A DNA stretch of 64,000 nucleotides from assembly GCA_030765055.1 (NCBI GenBank), contig CM060952.1, positions 83,006,130 through 83,070,129 on the forward strand. The letters are read 5' to 3'. Numbering within the stretch: position 1 is the first letter of the stretch; each line of letters starts with the position of its first letter. Origin of the DNA: Mantis religiosa (Eukaryota; Arthropoda; Insecta; Mantodea; Mantidae). Of this stretch, positions 13,880-27,800 are shown piece after piece. The position numbers were made by a program, and so were the translations under genes. The notes beneath the pieces were generated by a model that was not told the DNA's origin, ran no database searches, and was given only the letters and a program-made list of their open reading frames with translations.

Positions 13880-14035
13880 TGGACGGAAACCAGTAGATCC
13901 GTGGTTCAAATCCCGGCCATGGCATTGAATTTTTCAGTTGGTTCTAATTAATAAAAAATCATCCATATACCGGAGTAATGTATTTAAAAGGATTAATTAT
14001 GTAAGGATTAATTCCTCAATATAAATTTACATTTT
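13880..14035 (+). repeat. Inverted partial satellite A unit at the satellite A/B junction
   Basis: After 13,883 the sequence continues as the reverse complement of a satellite A unit. It starts in the anticodon loop of the tRNA-like gene and runs through its 3' half, terminator and AT-rich spacer to about 14,031. The switch point shares TGGA between the forward array (tatatgga) and the inverted copy (ctggacgg). The far end shares ACATT with the first satellite B unit. Three bases near 14,000 differ from the usual unit (attatgtaagg in place of attctttaagg). With the preceding unit it forms a near-perfect inverted repeat of about 150 bp per arm. Confidence 0.93.
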
Positions 14036-17000
14036 ACTAACCTTCTCGGTGGGCGTGTAAACTTGGTCTAATGTATGCAACCTCTACAACTTCAAGTGAC
14101 ATTTTACTAACCTTCTCGGTGGGCGTGTACACTTGGTCTAATATATGCAACCTCTACAACTTCAATTGACATTTTACTTACCTTCTCGTTGGGCGTGTAC
14201 ACTTGGTCTAATATATGCCGCCTCTACAACTTCAAGTGACATTTTAATAACCTTCTCGGTGGGTGCGTACACTTGGTCTAATATATGCCGCCTCTACAAC
14301 TTCAAGTGACATTTTACTAACCTTCTCGGTGGGTGTGTACACTTGGTCTAATACATGCTCTCTGTACAGCTTCAAGTGACATTTCATGAACATTCTATCT
14401 GGACGTGTACACTTGGTCTAATATATGCTCTCTGTACAGCTTCAAGTGACATTTCATGAACATTCTAGCTGGACGTGTACACTTGATCTAATATATGCTC
14501 TCTGTACAGCTTCAAGTGACATTTCATGAACATTCTAGTTGGACGTGTACATTTGATCTAATATATGCTCTCTGTACAGCTTCAAGTGACATTTCATGAA
14601 CATTCTAGTTGGACGTGTAGTCTTGATCTAATATATGCTCTCTGTAATGCTTCAAGTGACATTTCATGAACATTCTAGCTGGACGTGTACACTTGATCTA
14701 ATATATGCTCTCTGTACAGCTTCAAGTGACATTTCATGAACATTCTAGCTGGACGTGTACTCTTGATCTAATATATGCTCTCTGCACAGCTTCATGTGAC
14801 ATTTCATGAACATTCTACCTGGACGTGTACACTTGATCTAATATATGCTCTCTGTACAACTTCAAGTGACATTTCATGAACATTCTAGCTGGACGTGTAC
14901 ACTTGATCTAATATATGCTCTCTGTACAGCTTCAAGTGACATTTCATGAACATTCTAGCTGGACGTGTACTCTTGATCTAATATATGCTGTCTGTATAGC
15001 TTCAAGTGACATTTCATGAACATTCTAGCTGGACGTGTACACTTGATCTAATATATGCTCTCTGTATAGTTTCAAGTGACATTTCATGAACATTCTAGAT
15101 GCACGTGTACACTTGATCTAATATATGCTCTCTGTACAGCTTCAAGTGACATTTCATGAACTCTCTGGCTGGACGTGTGCACTTGGTCTAATATATGCTC
15201 TCTGTACAGCTTCAAGTGACATTTCATGAACATTCTAGCTGGGCGTGTACACTTGGTCTAATATATGCCGCCTCTACAACTTCAAGTGCCATTTTACTAA
15301 CCTTCTCGGTGGGCGTGTACACTCTGTCTAATATATGCCGCCTCTACAACTTCAAGTGACATTTTACTAACCTTTTCGGTGGGCGCATACACTTGGTCTA
15401 ATATATGCCACCTCTACAACTTCAAGTACCATTTTACTAACCTTCTCGGTGGGCGTGTACACTTGGTCTAATATATGCCACCTCTACAATTTCAAGTGAC
15501 ATTTTACCAACCTTCTCGGTGGGCGTATACACTTGGTTTAATATATGCCACCTCTAAAACTTCAAGTGACATTTTACTAACCTTTTCGGTGAGCGTATAC
15601 ACTTGGTCTAATATATGCCGCCTCTACAACTTCAAGTGACATTTTACTAACCTTTTCGGTGAGTGTATACACTTGGTTTAATATATGCCACCTCTACAAC
15701 TTCAAGTGACATTTTACTAACCTTCTCGGTGGGCGTATACACTTGGTCTATTATATGCCGCCTCTACAACTTCAAGTGACATTTTAGTAACCTTCTCGGT
15801 GGGCGCGTACACTTGGTTCAATATACGCCGCCTCTACAAATTCAAGTGACATTTTACTAACCTTCTTGGTGGGCGTGTACACTTGGTCCAATATATTTCG
15901 CCTCTACAACTTCAAGTGACATTTTACTAACCTTTTCGGTGTGCGTGTACACATGGTCCAATATATGCCGCCTCTACAACTTCAAGTGACATTTTACTAG
16001 CCTTCTCGGTGGGCGCGTACACTTGGTATAATATATGCCGCCTCTACAACTTCAAGTGACATTTTACTAACCTTTTTAGTGGGCGTGTACACTTGGTTTA
16101 ATATATGCCGCCTCTACAACTTCAAGTGATATTTTACTAACCTTCTCGGTGGGCGTGTACACTTGGTCTAATATATGCAACCTCTACAACTTCAAGTGAC
16201 ATTTTACTAACCTTCTCGGTGGGCGTGTACACTTGGTCTAATATATGCCGCCTCTACAACTTCAAGTGACATTTTACTAGCCTTCTCGGTGGGCGCGTAC
16301 ACTTGCTATAATATATGCTGCCTCTAAAAATTCAAGTGACATTTTACTAACCTTTTTAGTGGGCGTGTACACTTGGTTTAATATATGCCGCCTCTACAAC
16401 TTCAAGTGATATTTTACTAACCTTCTCGGTGGGCGTGTACACTTGGTCTAATACATGCAACCTCTACAACTTCACGTGACATTTAACTAACCTTCTCGGT
16501 GGGCGTGTACACTTGGTCTAATATATGCCGCCTCTACAATTTCAAGGGACATTTTACTAACCTTTTTGGTGAGAGTATACACTTGGTTTAATATATGCCA
16601 CCTCTACAACTTCAAGTGACATTTTACTAACCTTCTCGGTGGGCGTATACACTTGGTCTAATATATGCCGCCTCTACAACTTCAAGTGACATTTTAGTAA
16701 CCTTCTCGGTGGGCGCGTACAATTGGTTCAATATATGCCGCCTCTACAAATTCAAGTGACATTTTACTAACCTTCTTGGTGGGCGTGTACACTTGGTCCA
16801 ATATAAGCCGCCTCTACAACTTCAGGTGACATTTTACTAACCTTCTCGGTGGGCGTGTACACTTGGTCTAATATATGCCGCCTCTACAACTTCAAGTGAC
16901 ATTTTACTAACCTTCTCGGTGGGCGCGCAAACTTGGTCTAATATATGCCGCCTCTACAACTTCAAGTGACATTTTACTAACCTTCTCGGTGGGCGTGTAC

Positions 17001-17314
17001 ACTTGGTCTAATATATGCAACCTCTACAACTTCAAGTGACATTTTACTAACCTTCTCGGTGGGCGTGTACACTTGGTCTAATATATGCAACCTCTACAAC
17101 TTCAAGTGACATTTTACTAACCTTCTCGTTGGGCGTGTACACTTGGTCTAATATATGCCGCCTCTACAACTTCAAGTGACATTTTACTAACCTTCTCGGT
17201 GGGTGTGTACACTTGGTCTAATATATGCTCTCTGTACAGCTTCAAGTGACATTTCATGAACATTCTATCTGGTGGTGTACACTTGGTCTTATATATGCTC
17301 TCTGTACAGCTTAA

Positions 17315-20300
17315 GTGACATTTCATGAAGATTCTAGATGCACGTGTACACTTGATCTAATATATGCTCTCTGTACAGCTTCAAGTGACATTTCATGAAC
17401 TTTCTGGCTGGACGAGTGCACTTGGTCTAATATATGCTCTCTGTACAGCTTCAAGTGACATTTCATGAACATTCTAGCTGGGCGTGTACACTTGGTCTAA
17501 TATATGCCGCCTCTACAACTTCAAGTGACATTTTACTAACCTTCTCGGTGGGCGTGTACACTTGGTCTAATATATGCCACCTCTACAATTTCAAGTGACA
17601 TTTTAACAACCTTCTCGGTGGGCGTATACACTTGGTCTAATATATGCCACCTCTACAACTTCAAGTGACATTTTACTAACCTTTTCGGTGAGCGTATACA
17701 CTTGGTTTAATATATGCCATCTCTACAACTTCAAGTGCCATTTTACTAACCTTCTTGGTGGGCGTGTACACTTGGTCTAATATATGCCACCTCTACAATT
17801 TCAAGTGACATTTTACCAACCTTCTCGGTGGGCGTATACACTTGGTCTAATATATGCCACCTCTACAACTTCAAGTGACATTTTACTAACCTTTTCGGTG
17901 GGCGTATACACTTGGTCTAATATATGCCACCTCTACAACTTCAAGTGCCATTTTACTAACCTTCTCGGTGGGCGTGTACACTTGGTCTAATATATGCCAC
18001 CTCTACAATTTCAAGTGACATTTTACCAACCTTCTCGGTGGGCGTATACACTTGGTCTAATATATGCCACCTCTACAACTTCAAGTGACATTTTACTAAC
18101 CTTTTCGGTGAGCGTATACACTTGGACTAATATATGCCGCCTCTACAACTTCAAGTGACATTTTACTAACCTTTTCGGTGAGTGGATACACTTGGTTTAA
18201 TATATGCCACCTCTACAACTTCAAGTGACATTTTACTAACCTTCTCGGTGGGCGTATACACTTGGTCTAATATTTGTCGCCTCTACAACTTCAAGGACAT
18301 TTTAGTAACCTTCTCGGTGGGCGCGTACACTTGGTTCAATATATGCCGATTCTACAAATTCAAGTGACATTTTACTAACCTTCTTGGTGGGCGTGTACAC
18401 TTGGTCCAATATATGCCGCCTCTACAACTTCAAGTGACATTTTACTAACCTTCTCGGTGGGCGTGTACACTTGGTCTCATATATGCCGCCTCTACAACTT
18501 CAAGTGACATTTTACTAGCCTTCTCGGTGGGCGCGTACACTTGGTATAATATATGCCGCCTCTACAACTTCAAGTGACATTTTACTAACCTTTTTAGTGG
18601 GCGTGTACACTTGGTTTAATATATGCCGCCTCTACAACTTCAAGTGATATTTTACTAACCTTCTCGGTGGGCGTGTACACTTGGTCTAATATATGCAACC
18701 TCTACAACTTCAGGTGACATTTTACTAACCTTCTCGGTGGGCGTGTACACTTGGTCTAATATATGCAACCTCTACAACTTCAAGTGACATTTTACTAACC
18801 ATCTCGGTGGGCGTGTACACTTGGTCTAATATATGCCGCCTCTACAACTTCAAGTGACATTTTACTAACCTTCTCGGTGGGTGCGTACACTTGGTCTAAT
18901 ATATGCTCTCTGTACAGCTTCAAGTGACATTTCATGAACATTCTATCTGGACGTGTACACTTGGTCTAATATATGCTCTCTGAACAACTTCAAGTGACAT
19001 TTCATGAACATTCTAGTTGGACGAGTACACTTGGTCTAATATATGCACTCTGTACAGCTTCAAGTGATATTTCATGAACATTCTAGCTGGACGTGTACAC
19101 TTGATCTAATATATGCTCTCTGTACAGCTTCAAGTGACATTTCATGAACATTCTAGTTGGACGTGTACATTTGATCTAATATATGCTCTCTGTACAGCTT
19201 CAAGTGACATTTCATGAACATTCTAGTTGCACGTGTACACTTGATCTAATATATGCTCTCTGTACAGCTTCAAGTGACATTTCATGAACATTCTAGCTGG
19301 ACGTGTACACTTGATCTAATATATGCTCTCTGTACAGCTTCAAGTGACATTTCATGAACATTCTAGCTGGACGTGTACACTTGATCTAATATATGATCTC
19401 TGTACAGCTTCAAGTGACATTTCATGAACATTCTAGCTGGACGTGTACTCTTGATCTAATATATGCTCTCTGTACAACTTCAAGTGACATTTCATGAACA
19501 TTCTAGCTGGACGTGTACACTTGATCTAATATATGCTCTCTGTACAGCTTCAAGTGACATTTCATGAACATTCTAGCTGGACGTGTACTCTTGATCTAAT
19601 ATATGCTGCCTGTATAGCTTCAAGTGACATTTCATGAACATTCTAGCTGGACGTGTACACTTGATCTAATATATGCTCTCTGTATAGTTTCAAGTGACAT
19701 TTCATGAAGATTCTAGATGCACGTGTACACTTGATCTAATATATGCTCTCTGTACAGCTTCAAGTGACATTTCATGAACTTTCTGGCTGGACGAGTGCAC
19801 TTGGTCTAATATATGCTCTCTGTACAGCTTCAAGTGACATTTCATGAACATTCTAGCTGGGCGTGTACACTTGGTCTAATATATGCCGCCTCTACAACTT
19901 CAAGTGACATTTTACTAACCTTCTCGGTGGGCGTGTACACTTGGTCTAATATATGCCACCTCTACAATTTCAAGTGACATTTTAACAACCTTCTCGGTGG
20001 GCGTATACACTTGGTCTAATATATGCCACCTCTACAACTTCAAGTGACATTTTACTAACCTTTTCGGTGAGCGTATACACTTGGTTTAATATATGCCATC
20101 TCTACAACTTCAAGTGCCATTTTACTAACCTTCTTGGTGGGCGTGTACACTTGGTCTAATATATGCCACCTCTACAATTTCAAGTGACATTTTACCAACC
20201 TTCTCGGTGGGCGTATACACTTGGTCTAATATATGCCACCTCTACAACTTCAAGTGACATTTTACTAACCTTTTCGGTGGGCGTATACACTTGGTCTAAT

Positions 20301-23300
20301 ATATGCCACCTCTACAACTTCAAGTGCCATTTTACTAACCTTCTCGGTGGGCGTGTACACTTGGTCTAATATATGCCACCTCTACAATTTCAAGTGACAT
20401 TTTACCAACCTTCTCGGTGGGCGTATACACTTGGTCTAATATATGCCACCTCTACAACTTCAAGTGACATTTTACTAACCTTTTCGGTGAGCGTATACAC
20501 TTGGACTAATATATGCCGCCTCTACAACTTCAAGTGACATTTTACTAACCTTTTCGGTGAGTGGATACACTTGGTTTAATATATGCCACCTCTACAACTT
20601 CAAGTGACATTTTACTAACCTTCTCGGTGGGCGTATACACTTGGTCTAATATTTGTCGCCTCTACAACTTCAAGGACATTTTAGTAACCTTCTCGGTGGG
20701 CGCGTACACTTGGTTCAATATATGCCGATTCTACAAATTCAAGTGACATTTTACTAACCTTCTTGGTGGGCGTGTACACTTGGTCCAATATATGCCGCCT
20801 CTACAACTTCAAGTGACATTTTACTAACCTTCTCGGTGGGCGTGTACACTTGGTCTCATATATGCCGCCTCTACAACTTCAAGTGACATTTTACTAGCCT
20901 TCTCGGTGGGCGCGTACACTTGGTATAATATATGCCGCCTCTACAACTTCAAGTGACATTTTACTAACCTTTTTAGTGGGCGTGTACACTTGGTTTAATA
21001 TATGCCGCCTCTACAACTTCAAGTGATATTTTACTAACCTTCTCGGTGGGCGTGTACACTTGGTCTAATATATGCAACCTCTACAACTTCAGGTGACATT
21101 TTACTAACCTTCTCGGTGGGCGTGTACACTTGGTCTAATATATGCAACCTCTACAACTTCAAGTGACATTTTACTAACCATCTCGGTGGGCGTGTACACT
21201 TGGTCTAATATATGCCGCCTCTACAACTTCAAGTGACATTTTACTAACCTTCTCGGTGGGTGCGTACACTTGGTCTAATATATGCTCTCTGTACAGCTTC
21301 AAGTGACATTTCATGAACATTCTATCTGGACGTGTACACTTGGTCTAATATATGCTCTCTGAACAACTTCAAGTGACATTTCATGAACATTCTAGTTGGA
21401 CGAGTACACTTGGTCTAATATATGCACTCTGTACAGCTTCAAGTGATATTTCATGAACATTCTAGCTGGACGTGTACACTTGATCTAATATATGCTCTCT
21501 GTACAGCTTCAAGTGACATTTCATGAACATTCTAGTTGGACGTGTACATTTGATCTAATATATGCTCTCTGTACAGCTTCAAGTGACATTTCATGAACAT
21601 TCTAGTTGCACGTGTACACTTGATCTAATATATGCTCTCTGTACAGCTTCAAGTGACATTTCATGAACATTCTAGCTGGACGTGTACACTTGATCTAATA
21701 TATGCTCTCTGTACAGCTTCAAGTGACATTTCATGAACATTCTAGCTGGACGTGTACACTTGATCTAATATATGATCTCTGTACAGCTTCAAGTGACATT
21801 TCATGAACATTCTAGCTGGACGTGTACTCTTGATCTAATATATGCTCTCTGTACAGCTTCAAGTGACATTTCATGGACTTTCTAGTTGGACGTGTACACT
21901 TGGTCTAATATATGCTCTCTGTACAGCTTCAAGTGACATTTCATGAACATTCTAGTTGGACTTGTACACTTGGTCTAATATATGCTCTCTGTACAGCTTC
22001 ATGTGACATTTCATGAACATTCTACCTGGACGTGTACACTTGATCTAATATATGCTCTCTGTACAACTTCAAGTGACATTTCATGAACATTCTAGCTGGA
22101 CGTGTACACTTGATCTAATATATGCTCTCTGTACAGCTTCAAGTGACATTTCATGAACATTCTACCTGGACGTGTACTCTTGGTCTAATATATGCTGTCT
22201 GTATAGCTTCAAGTGACATTTCATGAACATTCTAGCTGGACGTGTACACTTGATCTAATATATGCTCTCTGTATAGTTTCAAGTGGCATTTCATGAACAT
22301 TCTAGATGCACGTGTACACTTGATCTAATATATGCTCTCTGTACAGCTTCAAATGACATTTCATGAACTTTCTGGCGGGACGAGTGCACTTGGTCTAATA
22401 TATGCTCTCTGTACAGCTTCAAGTGACATTTCATGAACATTCTAGCTGGGCGCGTACACCTGGTCTAATATATGCCGCCTCTACAACTTCAAGTGCCATT
22501 TTACTAACCTTCTTGGTGGGCGTGTACACTTGGTCTAATATATGCCACCTCTACAATTTCAAGTGACATTTTACCAACCTTCTCGGTGGGCGTATACACT
22601 TGGTCTAATATATGCCACCTCTACAACTTCAAGTGACATTTTACTAACCTTTTCGGTGGGCGTATACACTTGGTCTAATATATGCCACCTCTACAACTTC
22701 AAGTGCCATTTTACTAACCTTCTCGGTGGGCGTGTACACTTGGTCTAATATATGCCACCTCTACAATTTCAAGTGACATTTTACCAACCTTCTCGGTGGG
22801 CGTATACACTTGGTCTAATATATGCCACCTCTACAACTTCAAGTGACATTTTACTAACCTTTTCGGTGAGCGTATACACTTGGACTAATATATGCCGCCT
22901 CTACAACTTCAAGTGACATTTTACTAACCTTTTCGGTGAGTGGATACACTTGGTTTAATATATGCCACCTCTACAACTTCAAGTGACATTTTACTAACCT
23001 TCTCGGTGGGCGTATACACTTGGTCTAATATTTGCCGCCTCCACAACTTCAAGGACATTTTAGTAACCTTCTCGGTGGGCGCGTACACTTGGTTCAATAT
23101 ATGCCGATTCTACAAATTCAAGTGACATTTTACTAACCTTCTTGGTGGGCGTGTACACTTGGTCCAATATATGCCGCCTCTACAACTTCAAGTGACATTT
23201 TACTAACCTTCTCGGTGGGCGTGTACACTTGGTCTCATATATGCCGCCTCTACAACTTCAAGTGACATTTTACTAGCCTTCTCGGTGGGCGCGTACACTT

Positions 23301-24890
23301 GGTATAATATATGCCGCCTCTACAACTTCAAGTGACATTTTACTAACCTTTTTAGTGGGCGTGTACACTTGGTTTAATATATGCCGCCTCTACAACTTCA
23401 AGTGATATTTTACTAACCTTCTCGGTGGGCGTGTACACTTGGTCTAATATATGCAACCTCTACAACTTCAGGTGACATTTTACTAACCTTCTCGGTGGGC
23501 GTGTACACTTGGTCTAATATATGCAACCTCTACAACTTCAAGTGACATTTTACTAACCATCTCGGTGGGCGTGTACACTTGGTCTAATATATGCCGCCTC
23601 TACAACTTCAAGTGACATTTTACTAACCTTCTCGGTGGGTGCGTACACTTGGTCTAATATATGCTCTCTGTACAGCTTCAAGTGACATTTCATGAACATT
23701 CTATCTGGACGTGTACACTTGGTCTAATATATGCTCTCTGAACAACTTCAAGTGACATTTCATGAACATTCTAGTTGGACGAGTACACTTGGTCTAATAT
23801 ATGCACTCTGTACAGCTTCAAGGGATATTTCATGAACATTCTAGCTGGACGTGTACACTTGATCTAATATATGCTCTCTGTACAGCTTCAAGTGACATTT
23901 CATGAACATTCTAGTTGGACGTGTACATTTGATCTAATATATGCTCTCTGTACAGCTTCAAGTGACATTTCATGAACATTCTAGTTGCACGTGTACACTT
24001 GATCTAATATATGCTCTCTGTACAGCTTCAAGTGACATTTCATGAACATTCTAGCTGGACGTGTACACTTGATCTAATATATGCTCTCTGTACAGCTTCA
24101 AGTGACATTTCATGAACATTCTAGCTGGACGTGTACACTTGATCTAATATATGATCTCTGTACAGCTTCAAGTGACATTTCATGAACATTCTAGCTGGAC
24201 GTGTACTCTTGATCTAATATATGCTCTCTGTACAGCTTCAAGTGACATTTCATGGACTTTCTAGTTGGACGTGTACACTTGGTCTAATATATGCTCTCTG
24301 TACAGCTTCAAATGACATTTCATGAACATTCTAGTTGGACTTGTACACTTGGTCTAATATATGCTCTCTGTACAGCTTCATGTGACATTTCCTGAACATT
24401 CTACCTGGACGTGTACACTTGATCTAATATATGCTCTCTGTACAACTTCAAGTGACATTTCATGAACATTCTAGCTGGACGTGTACACTTGATCTAATAT
24501 ATGCTCTCTGTATAGCTTCAAGTGACATTTCATGAACATTCTACCTGGACGTGTACTCTTGGTCTAATATATGCTGTCTGTATAGCTTCAAGTGACATTT
24601 CATGAACATTCTAGCTGGACGTGTACACTTGATCTAATATATGCTCTCTGTATAGTTTCAAGTGGCATTTCATGAACATTCTAGATGCACGTGTACACTT
24701 GATCTAATATATGCTCTCTGTACAGCTTCAAATGATATTTCATGAACTTTCTGGCGGGACGAGTGCACTTGGTCTAATATATGCTCTCTGTACAGCTTCA
24801 AGTGACATTTCATGAACATTCTAGCTGGGCGCGTACACTTGGTCTAATATATGCCGCCTCTACAACTTCAAGTGCCATTTTACTAACCTT
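17315..24890. repeat. Satellite B higher-order repeat of 2,379 bp (34 units), about three copies
   Basis: Rare markers recur at a 2,379-bp spacing: gtggatac at about 18,183, 20,562 and 22,941, and the deleted form cttcaaggacatttt at about 18,290, 20,670 and 23,050. Copy 1 (17,315 to about 19,470) matches copy 2 from 19,694. Copy 2 from about 20,110 to 22,510 matches 22,490-24,890. The second and third copies differ by a three-unit gain inside the B2 block (units with catggactttc and ttggacttg near 21,870-22,010) and a compensating three-unit loss in the following B1 block. Confidence 0.85.
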
Positions 24891-27800
24891 CTCGGTGGGC
24901 GTGTTCACTCTGTCTAATATATGCCGCCTCTACAACTTCAAGTGACATTTTACTAACCTTTTCGGTGGGCGTATATACTTGGTCTAATATATGCCACCTC
25001 TACAACTTCAAGTGCCCTTTTACTAACCTTCTCGGTGGGCGTGTACACTTGGTCTAATATATGCCACCTCTACAACTTCAAGTGACATTTTACTAGCCTT
25101 CTCGGTGGGCGCCTACACTTGGTATAATATATGTCGCCTCTACAACTTCAAGTGACATTTTACTAACCTTTTTAGTGGGCGTGTACACTTGGTTTAATAT
25201 ATGCCGCCTCTACAACTTCAAGTGATATTTTACTAACCTTCTCGGTGGGCGTGTACACTTGGTCTAATATATGCAACCTGTACAACTTCAAGTGACATTT
25301 TACTTACCTTCTCGGTGGGCGTGTACACTTGGTCTAATATATGCCGCCTCTACAACTTCAAGTGACATTTTACTAACCTTCTCGGTGGGTGCGTACACTT
25401 GGTCTAATACATGCTCTCTGTACAGCTTCAAGTGACATTTCATGAACATTCTATCTGGACGTGTACACTTGGTCTAATATATGCTCTCTGTACAACTTCA
25501 AGTGACATTTCATGAACATTCTATTTGGACGAGTACACTTGGTCTAATATATGCTCTCTGTACAGCTTCAAGTGACATTTCATGAATATTTTAGCTGGAC
25601 GTGTACACTTGATATAATATATGCTCTCTGTACAGCTTCAAGTGACATTTCATGAACATTCTAGTTGGACGTGTACATTTGATCTAATATATGCTCTCTG
25701 TACAGCTTCAAGTGACATTTCCTGAACATTCTAGTTGGACGTGTACACTTGATCTAATATATGCTCTCTGTACAGCTTCAAGTGACATTTCATGAACATT
25801 CTAGCTGGACGTGTACACTTGATCTAATATATGCTCTCTGTACAGCTTCAAGTGACATTTCATGAACATTCTAGCTGGACGTGTACTCTTGATCTAATAT
25901 ATGCTCTCTGTACAGCTTCAAGTGACATTTCATGGACTTTCTAGTTGGACGTGTACACTTGGTCTAATATATGCTCTCTGTACAGCTTCAAGTGACATTT
26001 CATGAACATTCTAGTTGGACTTGTACACTTGGTCTAATATATGCTCTCTGTACAGCTTCATGTGACATTTCATGAACATTCTACCTGGACGTGTACACTT
26101 GATCTAATATATGCTCTCTGTACAACTTCAAGTGACATTTCATGAACATTCTAGCTGGACGTGTACACTTGATCTAATATATGCTCTCTGTACAGCTTCA
26201 AGTGACATTTCATGAACATTCTATCTGGACGTGTACTCTTGGTCTAATATATGCTGTCTGTATAGCTTCAAGTGACATTTCATGAACATTCTAGCTGGAC
26301 GTGTACACTTGATCTAATATATGCTCTCTGTATAGTTTCAAGTGGCATTTCATGAACATTCTAGCTGGAAGTGTACACTTGATCTAATATATGCTCTCTG
26401 TACAGCTTCAAATGACATTTCATGAACTTTCTGGCGGGACGAGTGCACTTGGTCTAATATATGCTCTCTGTACAGCTTCAAGTGACATTTATGAACATTC
26501 TAGCTGGGCGCGTACACTTGATCTAATATATGCCGCCTCTACAACTTCAAGTGCCATTTTACTAACCTTCTCGGTGTGCGTGTACACTCTGTCTAATATA
26601 TGCCGCCTCTACAACTTCAAGTGACATTTTACTAACCTTTTCGGTGGGCGTATATACTTGGTCTAATATATGCCACCTCTACAACTTCAAGTGCCCTTTT
26701 ACTAACCTTCTCGGTGGGCGTGTACACTTGGTCTAATATATGCCACCTCTACAATTTCAAGTGACATTTTACCAAGCTTCTCGGTGGGCGTATACACTTG
26801 GTCTAATATATGCCACCTCTACAACTTCAAGTGACATTTTACTAACCTTTTCGGTGAGCGTATACACTTGGTCTAATATATGCCGCCTCTACAACTTCAA
26901 GTGACATTTTAGTAACCTTTTCGGTGAGTGTATACACTTGGTTTAATATATGCCACCTCTACAACTTCAAGTGACATTTTACTAACCTTCTTGGTGGGTG
27001 TATACACTTGGTCTAATATATGCCGCCTCTACAACTTCAAGTGACATTTTAGTAACCTTCTCGGTGGGCGCGTACACTTGGTTCAATATATGCCGCCTCT
27101 ACAAATTCACGTGACATTTTACTAACCTTCTTGTTTGGCGTGTACACTTGGTCCAATATATGCCGCCTCTACAACTTCAAGTGACATTTTACTAACCTTC
27201 TCGGTGGGCGTGTACACTTGGTCTAATATATGCCGCCTCTACAACTTCAAGTGACATTTTACTGGCCTTCTCGGTGGGGGCGTACACTTGGTATAATATA
27301 TGCCGCCTCTACAACTTCAAGTGACATTTTACTAACCTTTTTAGTGGGCGTGTACACTTGGTTTAATATATGCCGCCTCTACAACTTCAAGTGATATTTT
27401 ACTAACCTTCTCGGTGGGCGTGTACACTTGGTCTAATATATGAAACCTCTACAACTTCAAGTGACATTTTACTAACCTTCTCGGTGGGCGTGTACACTTG
27501 GTCTAATATATGCTCTCTGCACAGCTTCAAGTGACATTTCATGAACATTCTATCTGGACGTGTACACTTGTCTAATATATGCTCTCTGTACAACTTCAAG
27601 TGACATTTCATGAACATTCTAGTTGGACGAGTACACTTGGTCTAATATATCCTCTCTGTACAGCTTCAAGTGACATTTCATGAACATTCTAGCTGGACGT
27701 GTACACTTGATCTAATATATGCTCTCTGTACAGCTTCAAGTGACATTTCATGAACATTCTAGTTGGACGTGTACATTTGATCTAATATATGCTCTCTGTA

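Larger units (their letters stand above)
1..13883 (-). repeat. Satellite A: 42 tandem units of 329-331 bp, each with a tRNA-like gene
   Basis: Direct reading shows 42 consecutive near-identical units. They start at 1, 331, 662, 993, 1324, 1654, 1985, 2316, 2647, 2977, 3308, 3637, 3968, 4299, 4629, 4958, 5289, 5620, 5951, 6282, 6613, 6944, 7274, 7605, 7936, 8267, 8597, 8928, 9257, 9588, 9919, 10249, 10578, 10909, 11240, 11571, 11902, 12232, 12563, 12893, 13223 and 13554. Units differ by a few substitutions and two one-base indels: the tRNA D-loop reads ctaccc (330 bp) or ctgaccc (331 bp), and four units also lack one base of the acceptor stem (329 bp; starts 3308, 4629, 8928, 10249). Outside the tRNA-like part the unit is AT-rich and contains the word gaattaatcctt twice. 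The array continues past the left window edge. The strand given is that of the tRNA-like gene. Repeated 70-75 codon ORFs on the plus strand are by-products of the periodicity. Confidence 0.97.
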
